A DNA stretch of 64,000 nucleotides from Sparassis latifolia (GCA_018466975.1 CM031561.1:3038001-3102000); one strand, 5' to 3'. Positions 35,109 to 47,189 are shown, numbered from the stretch's first letter. Notes: generated by a model not told the origin, from the letters alone. Made by a program: numbers and translations.

Positions 35109-35476
35109 CATAAAGGGCAACGCGACAGACACCGCCGTCCTCTGCTATCTCCGAGGCACTCTCCATCCCGTCCCTAGAACATCGACACTGCTTCCCTCCT
35201 GTCTTCCCACGACAAACTCTTCGAGATTCCCTTCAACTCCAAGGACAAGTGGATGCCCACAGTCGTCCGCGCGCATTCCACTGTGGCGGGCTCACCCGCG
35301 GAGAACTAGATGCTCGTCACGGGCGCGCCAGATGTGCTCTTCCCGCCTGCACCACCATCATGATGTCGACGGCTCCGTCGTTCCCCTCAACTCCTCCCGC
35401 CGCATCCAGCTCTTCATACTCCAGGAGAACTGGAGCAGCCAAGACCAGTGCGTCCTGGCGCTCTGCCGACGCTGAC
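35109..35476 (+). pseudogene. Stranded fragment of a P-type cation ATPase
   Basis: In shifting plus-strand frames one reads IKGNATDTAVL, then SSHDKLFEIPFNSKDKWM with VVRAHSTVAG, then MLVTGAPDVLFPACTT, then DGSVVPLNSS and LQENWSSQDQCVLALCRR. This order matches the nucleotide-binding domain of type II P-type ATPases (Na/K- or Ca-ATPase-like): the KG.ATD block, the FEIPFNS.-K block and the (K/T)GAPD block of the ATP pocket. A stop (after SPAEN) and frame changes interrupt it. The phosphorylation loop and membrane helices are absent on both sides. It is a fragment of about 120 codons inserted or left behind among BTB genes. Confidence 0.75.
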
Positions 35477-37503
35477 TCGCCGACGTTAAGCTGAATATGG
35501 ACACGATGCTGAGCACATGCAGACATCCTTCTCACTTCCTCACTTTCGATGCCCAGGCTGCTGCTTTCCGCGAGGAACCATGCTGTCTCAGTCCACCTAA
35601 TATACGCTCGATCTCTCTATGCCCGCCCGACATGTGACTGAACCGAAGAGCACGAACTCGTCTCGCCGGATTTTCTTGGAACTTGATATCATCTAAATCC
35701 TTTATGCTGCCGCTTGAGACTAGAAGGCAGTCTCGCATGCGTCTTCGTATCCTCAGTGCTTACCGGTGTGGTCTCTCATACCGACGTGCACGCGCACTAG
35801 CACAACAATCAACATATTGAGGCAATTCATCCGGTGAGCCCCAATCAATCGTGTACCCACGTCCAAGCCGAGAACAATCGCTGATCATTGCCTTGCTACT
35901 CAGGATTTGCATGTGCCGGATGGCGCCGAGAGTCATCGTCAGGCCGTTTGTTGCTCTCTGCTCAGCCATCGGAGCTCTCGTTAGCCAGAATTGTCCATTC
36001 GCTGAGGTGTTCAAACCTTCTGAACAATATAATGGATTTTGACAATCGTGTTCTCTGCCTGCTCTCCGTTTCTCGACCTTTGGTCACCTGAGCTTACAGG
36101 CTTGGACATGTATCACTTTATTACTTTCACTAAGTCAGCCTCTCTAGTTCTGGTCTTTGCTATCCGTTGCTACACGGCCAACCAGCAGGGGATTCGCCGC
36201 GGCGGTCAATTCTCAATTTTATTGTCGCTGTCGCACACGTCGGGATGCACCCAGGTTATCTCCTGGCGGCTTTCAGCACATGGCTGTGTCGGCGTCGGAG
36301 CCTCGTTTAATGGTATTCTCTCCGCCGCATCCGTGGCCTTTCCGTGCAACTATTCCTGGGAGGTTCATTTAACGGTGGTCATCTACTCTCAGCTGCTGTC
36401 GACCGCTCTCGTCCCTTCTCTGGAAAGCTAATTAATGTACGCATCACGGAGCATCTTGTACTTCCGATTGTATGTTCATACTTGCGGAAATTTGAGGTCA
36501 GCTAATTGATGCGTGCGCACCGCTAATGCAGGTGCAAAAATGTCTAAGTCTCCGGACCTTGTTATAAACGACGGTGTGTTGAGCGCTGAGAGCTCGTCCT
36601 GGTGATAGGTATTCCAGCGACATATGCATAGCGTCTTGCGTGGGCTTTCGCGTGCTTCACGAAGTTCAGGCATCTCGAGGGTAGGAGAAAGTGGCGAGAT
36701 GACCTTCTGTCCCTTTGCGTGTCCCGACATAACCAGATATGATAGACACTACCGGGGAACCTGAATCGTCTTCCACGGAACGAGGTGAGCTCATGCACTT
36801 CTAAGTCAACGATATTCTTTAGCAACTATATTCTATAATGGCGTCTTTCTCGCAGGTGCACCAAGCATGCATACCTGCTTCGTGTCATCAATCAAACAGC
36901 CGTCACGCACTCATTGCAATTCTTCTGACCTCCTGCGTGAACAAATTTCACACTGAGCGCTCATAGAATAGTGTGAACGGAGTAGACGATAGGCCATCTT
37001 GATGCCCAAATGATCCCGGAGCTTGCTGACCACGGCATTACTAGACAAAGGCAGAGTTTATCGTACAACTGCATCGTAAAGTGCCTCGTGACGGCAGTTC
37101 TGATATTTCTAGTACTCAGGAGGGCCATGGCGGAGCTACAAGAGTCGTAAGGGCATAACAACAATATGGACAAAACTGAAGGTATAAGAGACGTAACAGG
37201 CACTGGAGGAGCAGTAAGGGACACAGTAGTACATCAAGAATGTTAGACCGAGATTGTAGTAGAGTGGCAAGGAGGCTGGCATGCATCATGACGAGTACAA
37301 GAATACAAGCATGAAGTGGGATGGGACGGGAAGCAAAGACTTGACCGAGGAAACTATTAAAACGGTATGATATGAGGGGGTGGTTTGGCATCGGAGGACT
37401 CGAATCTCCGTCAGGTGAAAAGAAGAAGTTAGTACGCTGCAGCGCCTGAGGGATTGCAGTCACACAGCAATGCATCACAATCAGAAAGGATTAGTGACAT
37501 ACC
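35477..37503. other. Gene-free 2-kb interval
   Basis: Several frames of 60-130 codons exist on both strands (for example 36039-36431 plus and 36476-36730 minus), but none resembles a known family. A tRNA-like T-arm near 37395-37420 was examined and rejected. Confidence 0.45.
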
Positions 37504-38612
37504 TCAAGTGGTTCCGGATGGTGCGCGCTCTCCACCACGAAGCTCTGACCAGGGTGGCAAGCAGAATAATGCCGGCAGACGTTCCCAAACATTACATTTC
37601 CTCTCCAAGTCCTTTTTCGTGAGGAATTCGTTACACTGCTGACACATCTTGGACTTTAATCTATCGATGGCGTTTGCCAAGCTGGTTAGGCAGCTATCAT
37701 AGCGCAGACCGCGAGAAGGGAAGAGATTTAAAACATTTTTCTGCACACATTTTGCTGTCCCTTCGCATGTCAGGCTGCTCGAACAATCCGGACTGGTCTG
37801 GGAGAATAGTCCGATGAACCCAACGATACCCACGGTTGATAGCCCGACCCGCCCATCTATATACCGTCCCACGTCTTCCGCTGACAGTTCTTCGACGGTC
37901 CCATCTGCGCGAGGCACCCCTCTGATGATTTCGGAAGGACTGAATGTGGAACAATAGTAAAGGGCTATGGGCAGCATGGAAAGTGTACCGGTGAGACGTG
38001 CCAAGTTCACCGCCGCAATGGCATCTGCCCTGGACACGCAAAATGATGAAGCTCTCCACGCCTCGAAATCGTCCGTAAATATGCTCTTCATCTTTGCCAG
38101 ACCCTCCTCGCGGAGGTCATCGATTTCGTACTTCTGAGCAAGACGGACAAGGGCCACCGCTTCCTCCACTTTGACATTGTCGCGCGAAAGATGATACCTG
38201 GGGTACGTTATTGATGTTAACACGTCGAGTAGAGAGAGCTAAGAACTCACCGCCTCCCATCGTACAGAAGGCGTAACAGATATCGTAGATCAGAAGGGGA
38301 GTCGGAAAGTCTAACTAGGGGGCAATTGAAGAGCATATCCTGCTCGACGGGCTGCGGAACTATGAAGAGATCGCGGAAGATATCAGAATGGCGGGCCAGG
38401 ACACCTTGATGGACGCGGAACGCAGTATCTCCAGCGATGAGGACGATGTTGCCGTCTGCGAACCAAAATTCGGTATCCTGGTTCGGCTGATCATCATCGA
38501 AGAAGGGTGGATCCATGCAAACGTCCTCCATAGAGAAAGCTTGCTTAACGTTTGAAGCGGATTCGGAAGTGCAGGTGAGTCCGATGCGCAAAGTTGAAGT
38601 GTTCGCCAACAC
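37504..38612 (-). CDS. BTB/POZ-domain protein (copy 12)
   Basis: Exon 1 (38612-38251) begins MLANTSTLRIGLTC (an internal Met near 38531, MEDVCMDPP, is an equally good start). It encodes the BTB domain (DTEFWFADGNIVLIAGDTAF, VLARHSDIFRDLF, LLRLLYDGRR). The intron is 38250-38198 (53 bp, GTGAGT..CAG, phase 2). Exon 2 (38197-37504) starts YHLSRDNVKVEEAVALV and carries CSSSLTC (C-x5-C), CQQC (C-x2-C), DLERKCNVWE and LPALFCLPPW, ending APSGTT. That is about 351 residues with an intact frame. Note FCL in place of the family FGL. Confidence 0.85.
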
Positions 38613-39307
38613 GTGGGCGCCACAACCACAACGCCAGATGCACAGATCTGGATCTGGTCATCGCATTAGGAAAGACCACCATCAAATGCGTGAAGAATAC
38701 CAGACGGTGGCAGTCTTCTTCGCCTTCGGCTTAGTCCCATCTCTTCTCCAGAGTCTGCAATAGCCAGCAGGATTCCTGAGGTTAGTGCTATTTACGCAAC
38801 AGTCAGAGACGCGGCATAGTACCAGTCACTTTGCCTTAAGCGGAGTCATGGCTCTACAGGCAGCCGCGCGACTTCGCGCTTTGTCCCTCTTGCCACGGTG
38901 ACCCCGCAGCCGAATGTAATTTGCTCCATATTATCTCTACACGTAGTCGATAAATGTCAGTGACTGGGATTTGTCAAGGTTGGCTGTCATTTACTTAGTT
39001 TCTGTCAACGTTGTCAGTGAATTATCTTGCCCGTGCGTGTTCCAGACGTCGTTGCGCACACCACCACTATTATCGTGCTCAGTCTGCCTTTGCGTCTAGT
39101 ACAAGAGAGCTGGTCATTAGACGATCACCGAAGAGAACACATCTATTCGAAAGCTTGGCGAAAGCACGATCTACGTAATACATTGGTGCACTACAGACCA
39201 TTCAATGAGTGATGCGGAAACATGCCGAGATGCAGTACAATGATGCAATGATGAAGAGAACACTCATAGATGAAGCTCACAGTCCCCATAGCCCGGTAGA
39301 AAGCATG
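38613..39307. other. Intergenic, no gene seen
   Basis: This interval separates the BTB block from the terpenoid locus; nothing recognised. Confidence 0.5.
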
Positions 39308-41180
39308 CTAAGTTGCAACGAATGCAAACCCGTACAACGATCGCTTCCTGTCGTTTCGCATTCGCTCCTTCACCACGCCCCATGTCACCCACCAGTTGTT
39401 AGCCGCGTCTTCCGCCTCGTACGCGAACATGGCGACGAGCTGGTCGAAGCCGAGGTAGCTCATGATGCCCTTGCCGTCGTCCACCGCCTCCTTCATGTGC
39501 GCATCGCGAGCCTCCGCCTCTTCATCGGACATAGTCATCGTGTGCATGATAACCTCTTCCATCTGGCGAATCTCGGTGCAGCGCGGCTGCCTGATCTCCT
39601 GGAACGCGTTGAGGAAGTCGGAGATCTGGTCGAGGTGCGAAAGGTGCGAGAAGAGCTCGGCGAGGCACGCAGCGTCCTCCACCGCCATACTCCGCGAATA
39701 GACCGCACCTGCCTGCAACTCCAGGTGAGCAGAGGAATGGGCGATAGTGACGCATGCATACGCACGTGGAACGGATGCGCGGCGCCACCAATCAGGACAG
39801 CATTTGCGTCGGGATGGACCCAGTCTTCCACTTCGAATTGTTTTAGCATCTTCGCACAAATGCGAGAGTGGCTCATGTTAATGAGCTTGACAAGCCTGGC
39901 TTGGAAAATCACAAATAACGGTGAGCATACTCGGATGACGTTACTCACGGCTTCCCCACCTGGAGTCACAGGGCCCCATAGCTTGTAGTATCTGGCTTGC
40001 AGACACCTCTTTGATCCACTCTCTGCTACTGGGGTGGAATGATCCGTCATTAGGAACAATGATATGCATTGAGTATTCTGGCAGTCCACCCTAGTCCTAG
40101 ACAGTGAGCTCGGAGGGTACACGGAAATATGGCGGGGACACTGACGACGGGATTTGACAACACGGCATGGCGGTCGCCACAAATACATAGCATTACGGAC
40201 TAAGCAACATAGGCACAAATCAGTAAGGAGACCGATCACGATACCTGGCTTGAAGCTTACGTCTCCGAGAAATTCAGTGAGCTCCGGGTCCTTCAGCATC
40301 TCAGATATCGGCACAGTGACACTGGGGAAGATTCGGAGTCAGCGAGAAATCAGCAGGCACGGAAAGATGCTTCTTTACTCAAACACCACTAGATGGCATG
40401 CTTTCCGCGGGTCTTGAACGGCAAACGCAAGCTCCCTCACCATGCTTGGGCGTCCATCAGCACCGATAATAACGTTCGCCCGCAGTGTCTCCCCGTTAGC
40501 TAGAAGCACACCAGGAAGGTTGTCCTCGTCTTCCAGGTCGAAGCCGACAATGGTTGCATTCCGGCGGACGACAGCGCCAAGAGCGATCGCCGTTTTCTTC
40601 AGCAAATCACGAACATCCGTTTGCTAAGTGCCGGGATGGTTTGGTTTCACCACGGGAGACCAAATCACGGCGGACATAGGTGGACGAACGACACAGGATG
40701 GAAGGTGTTAGACGCATTATGCGCTAGTGTGGTGGCAATGCAAACTCACGTGCATAAGAAGGAATACGCCGCGCGTCTCTTTCAGGATTTCTTCGTCCCA
40801 TTGGTGTTCCCCCCAAACCTCCCCGGTCAAGTCTGAAGCAAGCTGTTAGCGTGAAACTGAAACTGAATGAACATAGCGTACAATTGGACATGGCGACGAA
40901 GCGCGACACTATCGCCATGCTCCTGCATTCTTCTTCTAGCCCCCACCCAAATAGAATCTTCGACATGTTGGGCGGAATTCTAGAGCTACCAGCCAGCTGG
41001 AAGCAAATAAGCAAATAAACTTATACAGCAAAGCTCACTCCAAGTACTTACCAAAGGACCGTCATTTCTCTGCTCGAGAACGAGTACATGATGCCCGACA
41101 CGTCTGAGAGCAAGTGCGGCGGCGTATGCTCCTACACCGCCGCCGATGATCAGAAATTGGATAGAGAGGGCTGCTGGCAT
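39308..41180 (-). CDS. FAD-dependent monooxygenase, salicylate-hydroxylase-like
   Basis: Exons resolved by phase: 41180-41052 (MPAALSIQFLIIGGGVGAYA, LRRVGHHVLVLEQ: nucleotide-binding fold), 40996-40882, 40832-40750, 40623-40379 (LGAVVRRNATIVGFD, VIIGADGRPSMVRE) and one from 40321. Downstream, less certain joins give RHAVLSNPV, IIVPNDGSFHPSSREW, VLIGGAAHPFH, then SMAVEDAACLAELFSHL and a long C-terminus to 39308. The order fits group A flavin monooxygenases, which hydroxylate small molecules with NAD(P)H and O2. Two oddities: the third Gly of GxGxxG is Ala (GGGVGA), and the usual GDAAHP motif is GGAAHP, losing the Asp that contacts FAD ribityl. Activity is therefore doubtful. It is head to head with the terpene synthase at 42479. 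Confidence 0.75.
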
Positions 41181-42478
41181 GGCAGGACATTACCCGGTAT
41201 CTTCTAGTCGTGACGGGCCATAAGTAGTGCCACATTTTCGCGTAGCAAAGCCGGCAGGCGTGGCAGCGCATGTTCATCATGCTGCCGTCGGTTGTGAGTA
41301 CTGGGGCGAGAGAAGAAAAAAGTATTCGCATGCCAAGTCAGTGTCATCACGTCCAGGGTCCTGCACATAAATTCCAGGCCGGGTGCATGGAGCTCCATGG
41401 AGGCTCACGCGCACGGCTCCGATGCGCGGTCCGCGCCTGCCCGCGCTCGTCGAAGAAACCACACCGCGCTTGGTTACGGTACTCACCAGAGCCGACGAAT
41501 GAGCAGTGTTTTTTCATTTCGCTTTCATTAACGTTTTATGTAAAGAAACGAAAGTTGCACTAGTAGAATCGGGTAGTGCTACTTCCATTACTGGGTGCCG
41601 ATCTTCAGATCGGGCATATCCAGTCACGTGAGTCTTCATCTAGCGGAGAAATTCACTTCATCCTCTGACCCAACCTCCACGGCTCAGTTGGGCTCACGGT
41701 TGTTAGGCCACCTCGAGGATTCCGAGTGGAAGACTAGTGTTCATCCACTGGAAATCATGGAACAGATTCGGGACAAGGACGCAAGGCCATCGCAACATCA
41801 CAGACAAGGACCGCTGACCGATTTGATAGTCCGTTTGTCCCCTCAAACGATGCTCTTGCATCGTCACGTTCTGGAACGACAGAACAATCGATAGCCCAGA
41901 AACATGCTGTTAATGAAATTTCATCCCGCGAACCTACCTAACGATTACTGACGCACCCTTGTTTCCCGGACGTACGTGATAAGGCTGAACTATGGTTCAG
42001 ACATTCGCGTTCTTATTCTGAAAGTGGTTTCTGCACAAGACCCCCTTCCTGGCTCTTGCATTCCGGATTCGATCTCGTAACCCAGATGCTGTTCAGCGCG
42101 CGTCAAAGGCACCCGCGTCAAACTGAACTGATAGAAGAAGCATGCATACCAGTAACCGCTTGCAGTAAGTAAGAACCAGGTAGATCGGCATACGTCTCAC
42201 ACGCGCAGCTTCTCCAATCTATGCAGACAAACGAAATTGATCTATGAATGGGACCGCAGCGGCCACCGGGAGTTGCAAATACGCTTGCGGCCGGTGCCTC
42301 AGCTAAATAATCTCTGCCGCCTGCCATCCAAACTAACTGCCTTCTCGCCCATCTACTAGACTGCCATGTGGTCGTCCAGCGTTCTTCAATCTTTTGATGC
42401 CAGCTCATTCCGAAGTCTATGTGGTTTACCCCTTCGCGTCAAGTATAAGAGCCCTGCACCCGCCGCAGCCATCCCGTC
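41181..42478. promoter_or_regulatory. Shared intergenic region of monooxygenase and terpene synthase
   Basis: A 1.3-kb interval lies between two divergent starts (41180 minus, 42479 plus). Both promoters must lie here; no specific motif is claimed. No gene is seen inside. Confidence 0.45.
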
Positions 42479-44111
42479 ATGCACACCACGCCATCCGTTA
42501 CGTTGAGCCCCATCAAATTCATGCAGATGCTGTCAAAGATCCTTAGCTTCTTGCCGCCCCTCAAGCGCAACGCCGATGTCGACCTTCCTGCCCCCGCTCG
42601 ATCAAAGGAAGAATACCTTAGCGGGTTCAAGGGATCTCACGTTATTATCCCAGATCTTTATGCTTTGCTCCCCGGTTGGAAATTCGCGGTAAACAGCAAG
42701 TACGATGTAGTGAAGGAGCGGCTTGGCACTTGGATGAATAGGTGGGAACAGTTCCTGCCATGATTTTGCCTTCGCCGTACTGAATCTAGATTTGCAGCTG
42801 GGTCGACAACCCGGAGACTTGCCGACGCATGCAACTGGCCGATTTTGCTATGCTGGCCGGATGTTTCTATCCAGAAGCCCAGGAGGAGGAGTATTTGATG
42901 GCTGCGTACTATCACCTCTGGGTACGTAGAAAGTCGCTCTGTGAATACATACTGACGCGTACTGACTTATATCGTCCTGCAGGTATTTGTCTGGGATGAC
43001 GGTATGTGCGCGATCTTCAAATATAATCCAGAACTCAAGATTTCCTTCAGAACTCGATTGTGGTCCCCTTACCAACGATCTCGAGAAAGTACGGCAATTT
43101 AAGCAGGAGACAGATGATTGTCTTGAATACACCCTCGGCCCTGAGCCTTTCAGTGGGCCACGACCCTCGATGGGGCCCATCGTGGGCGCTTTCTACGAGA
43201 TTGCAGAGAAAGTCGCTGCAGGGAGCACGGCAGGTGCGTCTTCATCTCACGATCTGGTAAGGTACCGGCTAACACATAATTGCCAATTAAATAGAGGCGC
43301 ACGCGTTCATGTTGCGCGAACTACTGGCATACGTGGATGGCGCATGCGCGCTGCCCTTCGAGCGGAATCTCGAAGGGCAGAAGGAGCTCTTCACTAGTGA
43401 GAAGTTCCAAGCGCAACGAGTCCGGAGTGGCGGATGCGGCCCAGTCTTTCGCTATTGCTGTAAGCAGGTGTGCATTCCTTCGGCATGTACAACACTCAAA
43501 AACTCTTAGGTACCTTCATCACCTCGATATTCCTTCCTCACTTATCGATCACGAAGCTGTGCAAGTCGTCTTCACGCAAGCAGCTCTCATAGTTCACCTG
43601 TGAGTACTAACCCGTGCACGAATGCCTTGCCCACTGATGTACTTTCGTCGCCCACCAGTACCAACGACATTGTTTCGTTCGTAAAGGAACTGGTACGCGA
43701 TTATTCTTCCGTCCTCGACCACATTTCGTACAAGCTAATCATAATGTATGCTAGCGAGACGACCAGCTCGACAATATCGTTCCAGTGCTCGCCATCGAGA
43801 ACAATATCCCTCTTCAGGAAGCGATTGAACGCGCGTGCGACCTCGTACGAGCAGCACGGCAGACACTCGAGGAGGCCGAGACGCGGCTTCCCTTGCCAAC
43901 GGTGGACGACAAGCTGGACAAGCAGATCTTACGGTTTGTGCAGGGCTGCAAGGACGTCGCTGCTGGTAACTTGAATTGGAGGTATGCAAGCACCAGCATG
44001 CTCGTATTTGTTCTGATTTGAATACCCTCGGATCTACCCAGCTATCGGAACGCGAGGTACTTCGGTCGTAATCCGCGCCGTGACGGCAACAGGATATTCC
44101 TGCAGATATAG
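42479..44111 (+). CDS. Class I sesquiterpene synthase
   Basis: Exons: 42479-42741, 42798-42921, 42983-43001, 43051-43233, 43295-43459, 43510-43599, 43659-43692, 43755-43981, 44042-44111; about 391 residues. Visible motifs: IIPDLYALLPGW near the N-terminus; FVWDD joined to ELD by splicing to give DDELD, the DDxxD Mg-binding motif; RVRSGGCGPVF; TNDIVSFVKE, the NSE triad; and NLNWS...ARYF, the C-terminal RY motif. This set identifies a fungal sesquiterpene cyclase acting on farnesyl diphosphate; the product is unknown. The third exon is only 19 nt. The join 43459/43510 is one base out of phase with any GT..AG choice found, so a one-base deletion, a missed splice site or a sequence error must be considered; the coding total is one base short of a multiple of three. 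Confidence 0.85.
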
Positions 44112-46400
44112 TATCACGATCTCTTGCGTTGTCAGGTTTGCATTGCTCTCTGAATTCCGTAGGCCGTGACGATGGAGGCGTGTTCATTAAGACGATGCAC
44201 GGAAGTTGCGCATATCATCTCATGTTGTATGCCAAGAGTGCTCTACATTTATTACGTTGTCACGTTAGCTTTGCTGGATTTGTATGCTTTGTTATAGACG
44301 TTCTGGACTTGCTTTGATGCGCAAATTCCCTAATCATTCACCAGAAATGGTCGTGCATCGCCGGTAGCAATGTGTGAACTGCTGAGAACCGGACTCAAGC
44401 TCTCGCGTTGTCTGTACGACCTCACATGGCGCACTCCGAGGTGCATGCAGAGCATTCTAGGGGCTCTAAGAAGCTCGACAGTGGTAGACTCATCAGCCAC
44501 AGGCAACGTACAGTTCTCAAGGTCCAAGGCAGCATTTCACGGACCGCTGATAATCCGAGCAGCACAATGCACAAGATGCCTGATAAGTTTAGTCCACGAT
44601 GATATCAAAGGCGGGCGTCATTGACTGTGGGTCCGTGTGAACACAAGAAGCACTTCTGATGGGTTCCGTTCACAGACGCGAAATACGGACCATCGGAGCT
44701 GGATTTTAGGCACTCACAAGCTCAGGACGTGCACGGGCGAAAAACGTGCCGCATGACAGAAAGAGTCAGTCAGACCCAGGCTTGCGCTTCCTGCGCTCCT
44801 CGCACACACCGGAGAATCCAAATCGTGACACGATGCCCACAATCGATAACAGAACGCCATGCAGCTGATGGACGGAGTTGATATATCACAAAACGGTTCC
44901 CTATACTCGGTGACGTCCTCTGAATATTTCGAACTGGACTCGCGGGAGCAGCTCGACCTAACCTTGACAGGAACTGCCGATTCGTACCACAAAAACCCCA
45001 GTGGCGTCGTGGCAAGTGTGTCAGGTCGAAGCATGTGCGAGCCAATACGAATTCGAGAACCTTACCTTCCGAATAGCGTCCAAGGGATCTGCTAACAAGC
45101 TTAAGCTATCGGCGCCATCACCATGAAGTTTCCCCGTCCAACGGCTGGTATGTCGATCATGATACTGTACCACGCCCTGGAGATAAAAAAATCTTCAAGG
45201 GGAAGAAGCTGGAACAAAGACTCTAGATCACCTTGTCACGGCAGTGCATGCGTCCGGAAGATTAAGAATTGTGGGTGCGTGGGAGGTGCGCTTGCTCCGA
45301 TTCTCGCAGGCCATGCAGCGGGATTCCCGCAACTGAGCGTTCAGTAACGTTTCGTTTGTAGCACGGACAGTAGCAAATCACTCCTCCGTATGTGGTAAAT
45401 CATCGGGTGGAAAACGGGACGGTCCTCTTTTGCAACCATCCACTGTCAGTTACCACTGTACCGCTCAATACGAGAAATCTCGGAAGTCCGATCACCACGT
45501 ATGTTCCCTTGCGCGTGCATGCGTATTCACCCGGGATCCGAAGGCACCGAATCACAGGAAGCGCCCACTACCTCGAGGAAGATTACCAACCAACTCGGCC
45601 GGAGTTCGTATCTACCAGGAGGCTTCGACCAGCAGAAACAGCTCGAACACAGGAATGCGGGACGCCTTGTGACGTTTACGGCAGCGGCGATAACTGGAGA
45701 GTCTGCTGTTCGCTGTGAGACCGCCATCGACCCTGCACTCCTTGACATCATCACGGCGGCAGCGTGGTCACCTTGGGAGAGTCGCGCTCATTTCCGCACA
45801 GCGATATACAATATCCTCTGACCAGTACCGCTGCCTCGTGGTGTCTTGGCACAAGCGGTGAAAGGACGTGAACGTCGCCAGATTAAGTTCGGCTGCACCG
45901 CAATCATGTCCGGTCTGCACGGACGGTACTCTGACCACATGTAGGCCTGCCAGAAGCACAGAATCCTCCAAGCAAGAATGCAAGAGCTTCGGTAAGGACG
46001 CCTTGTCCCTCCAAACTGCGATTGAAGTCCAGAAGATTGACAGGCAGAAACCCTCCTAACCCCAGTCACCACCACTGGTCGGGGCCCGTTTGATCGGGAT
46101 CCACGGTCGGTTTCCTGCAGGAGTGCGAGGGACGACGGCAGCAAATTTGTATCATTCGGCCGGTGAGCTGCTCGGGCTGGAGAGTGGCGACGACGTGGCT
46201 ACATATTCGCTCTCGGGTCTTGTCCGACAGCTCGAGTAGAACATTGGCGAACGTAGTCAGCCAGAGAACAAACACACACGCGTTAGTGGAAAGTCTGAGA
46301 CCAACGAAAGCAGGGAATAAACTTCTTGTCGTGAATGTAGTGATTGTAGTCAGGAAAAAACCGGTGGTTCACCTTCCACCTACCTCATGACAGTGGTCCA
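44112..46400. other. No confident gene
   Basis: Frames at 44859-45095 (MQLMDGVDISQNGSLYSVTS) and 45501-45821 (ending PALLDIITAAAWSPWESRAH) have fairly protein-like composition and might be fragments of unknown genes, but no family or gene model can be supported. Confidence 0.35.
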
Positions 46401-46478
46401 AGTGCAGTGAGCGCATCTCGCACCTGCGCTACATCGAGCGCTCACATCAGTTCCGACGGCTCGCCTCGAAGTGAGTAT
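46401..46478. repeat. ~80-bp direct repeat, copy 1
   Basis: Shares CTCACATCAGTTCCGA and CGCCTCGAAGTGAGT with 46799-46880. Spacing of about 400 bp suggests a small element or solo fragments of one. Confidence 0.6.
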
Positions 46479-46798
46479 CAATTCATCCCTCATGTTCATC
46501 CCCTGTCATCATCACTTCTGGCGAATGTGGTGCTCTTCGTACCTGATGCTGAAATATATTTTGTGGTTTATTGTTTTGTTGGAGTGCCATGTGATGCTGT
46601 AAGATCCCAAGGGTCCACCATAAGTGTCAAACTGGTGAAAAATGGCAAGGCTTGTAGCCCTGGAAAATCGGCGTATGGGCCGATCAACCCCTTATCAGGA
46701 CGTCTGCCAGACTGGTGCATCTTCTGCATCTTGCGAGGCTTGTAAGCTCTTACAGGGCCTGGTAAAGTCCAAACCAGATCAATGCAAATTCCCCGATG

Positions 46799-46880
46799 CA
46801 AGTACGGTGAGCTTATCTCACACCTGCACTATACCTCGAGCACTCACATCAGTTCCGATGGTTCGCCTCGAAGTGAGTGT
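46799..46880. repeat. ~80-bp direct repeat, copy 2
   Basis: Partner of 46401-46478, the same orientation, with scattered substitutions. Confidence 0.6.
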
Positions 46881-47042
46881 CTACATCAGGAAAATCTCAT
46901 TTTTACTTTAGCTCGCTTTGTTCCCTTTTTGGGCTTATCCAAGGAAACAGGCCCGATAAGTACCGAGATCAGCTTGATTTGACTTGTACAAGCTCCAAAA
47001 GGAGCAATCAAGCCGGAATAACATCTGCAAAAGGTATTTTCT

Positions 47043-47175
47043 TACTGTAGGACAGCCTCTTCTACATAGCTCTCAGTAGAACGGTCCTTCTACGGAGTCC
47101 AATGTAGGACTGCGTAGGATCACGATCACTATGTAGGACCGCGTAGTAAAGTGATCGCTGTATAGGACTCTGTAG
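47043..47175. repeat. Subterminal GTAGGAC-type repeat array, left
   Basis: Many short variants of GTAGGAC / TCTACxxAGTCC occur in both orientations within about 130 bp. A similar array lies at 47862-48032. Paired arrays of short inverted and direct motifs are typical of the subterminal regions of DNA transposons. Confidence 0.6.
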
Positions 47176-47189
47176 AAATTCCGGATCTA

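Noticed and set aside
37385..37440. tRNA-like T-arm (GATTCGAGTCCTCC) on the minus strand downstream of BTB copy 12
   Set aside because: The acceptor stem has no pairing 5' strand, the last T-stem pair is mismatched, and no D-arm is found.
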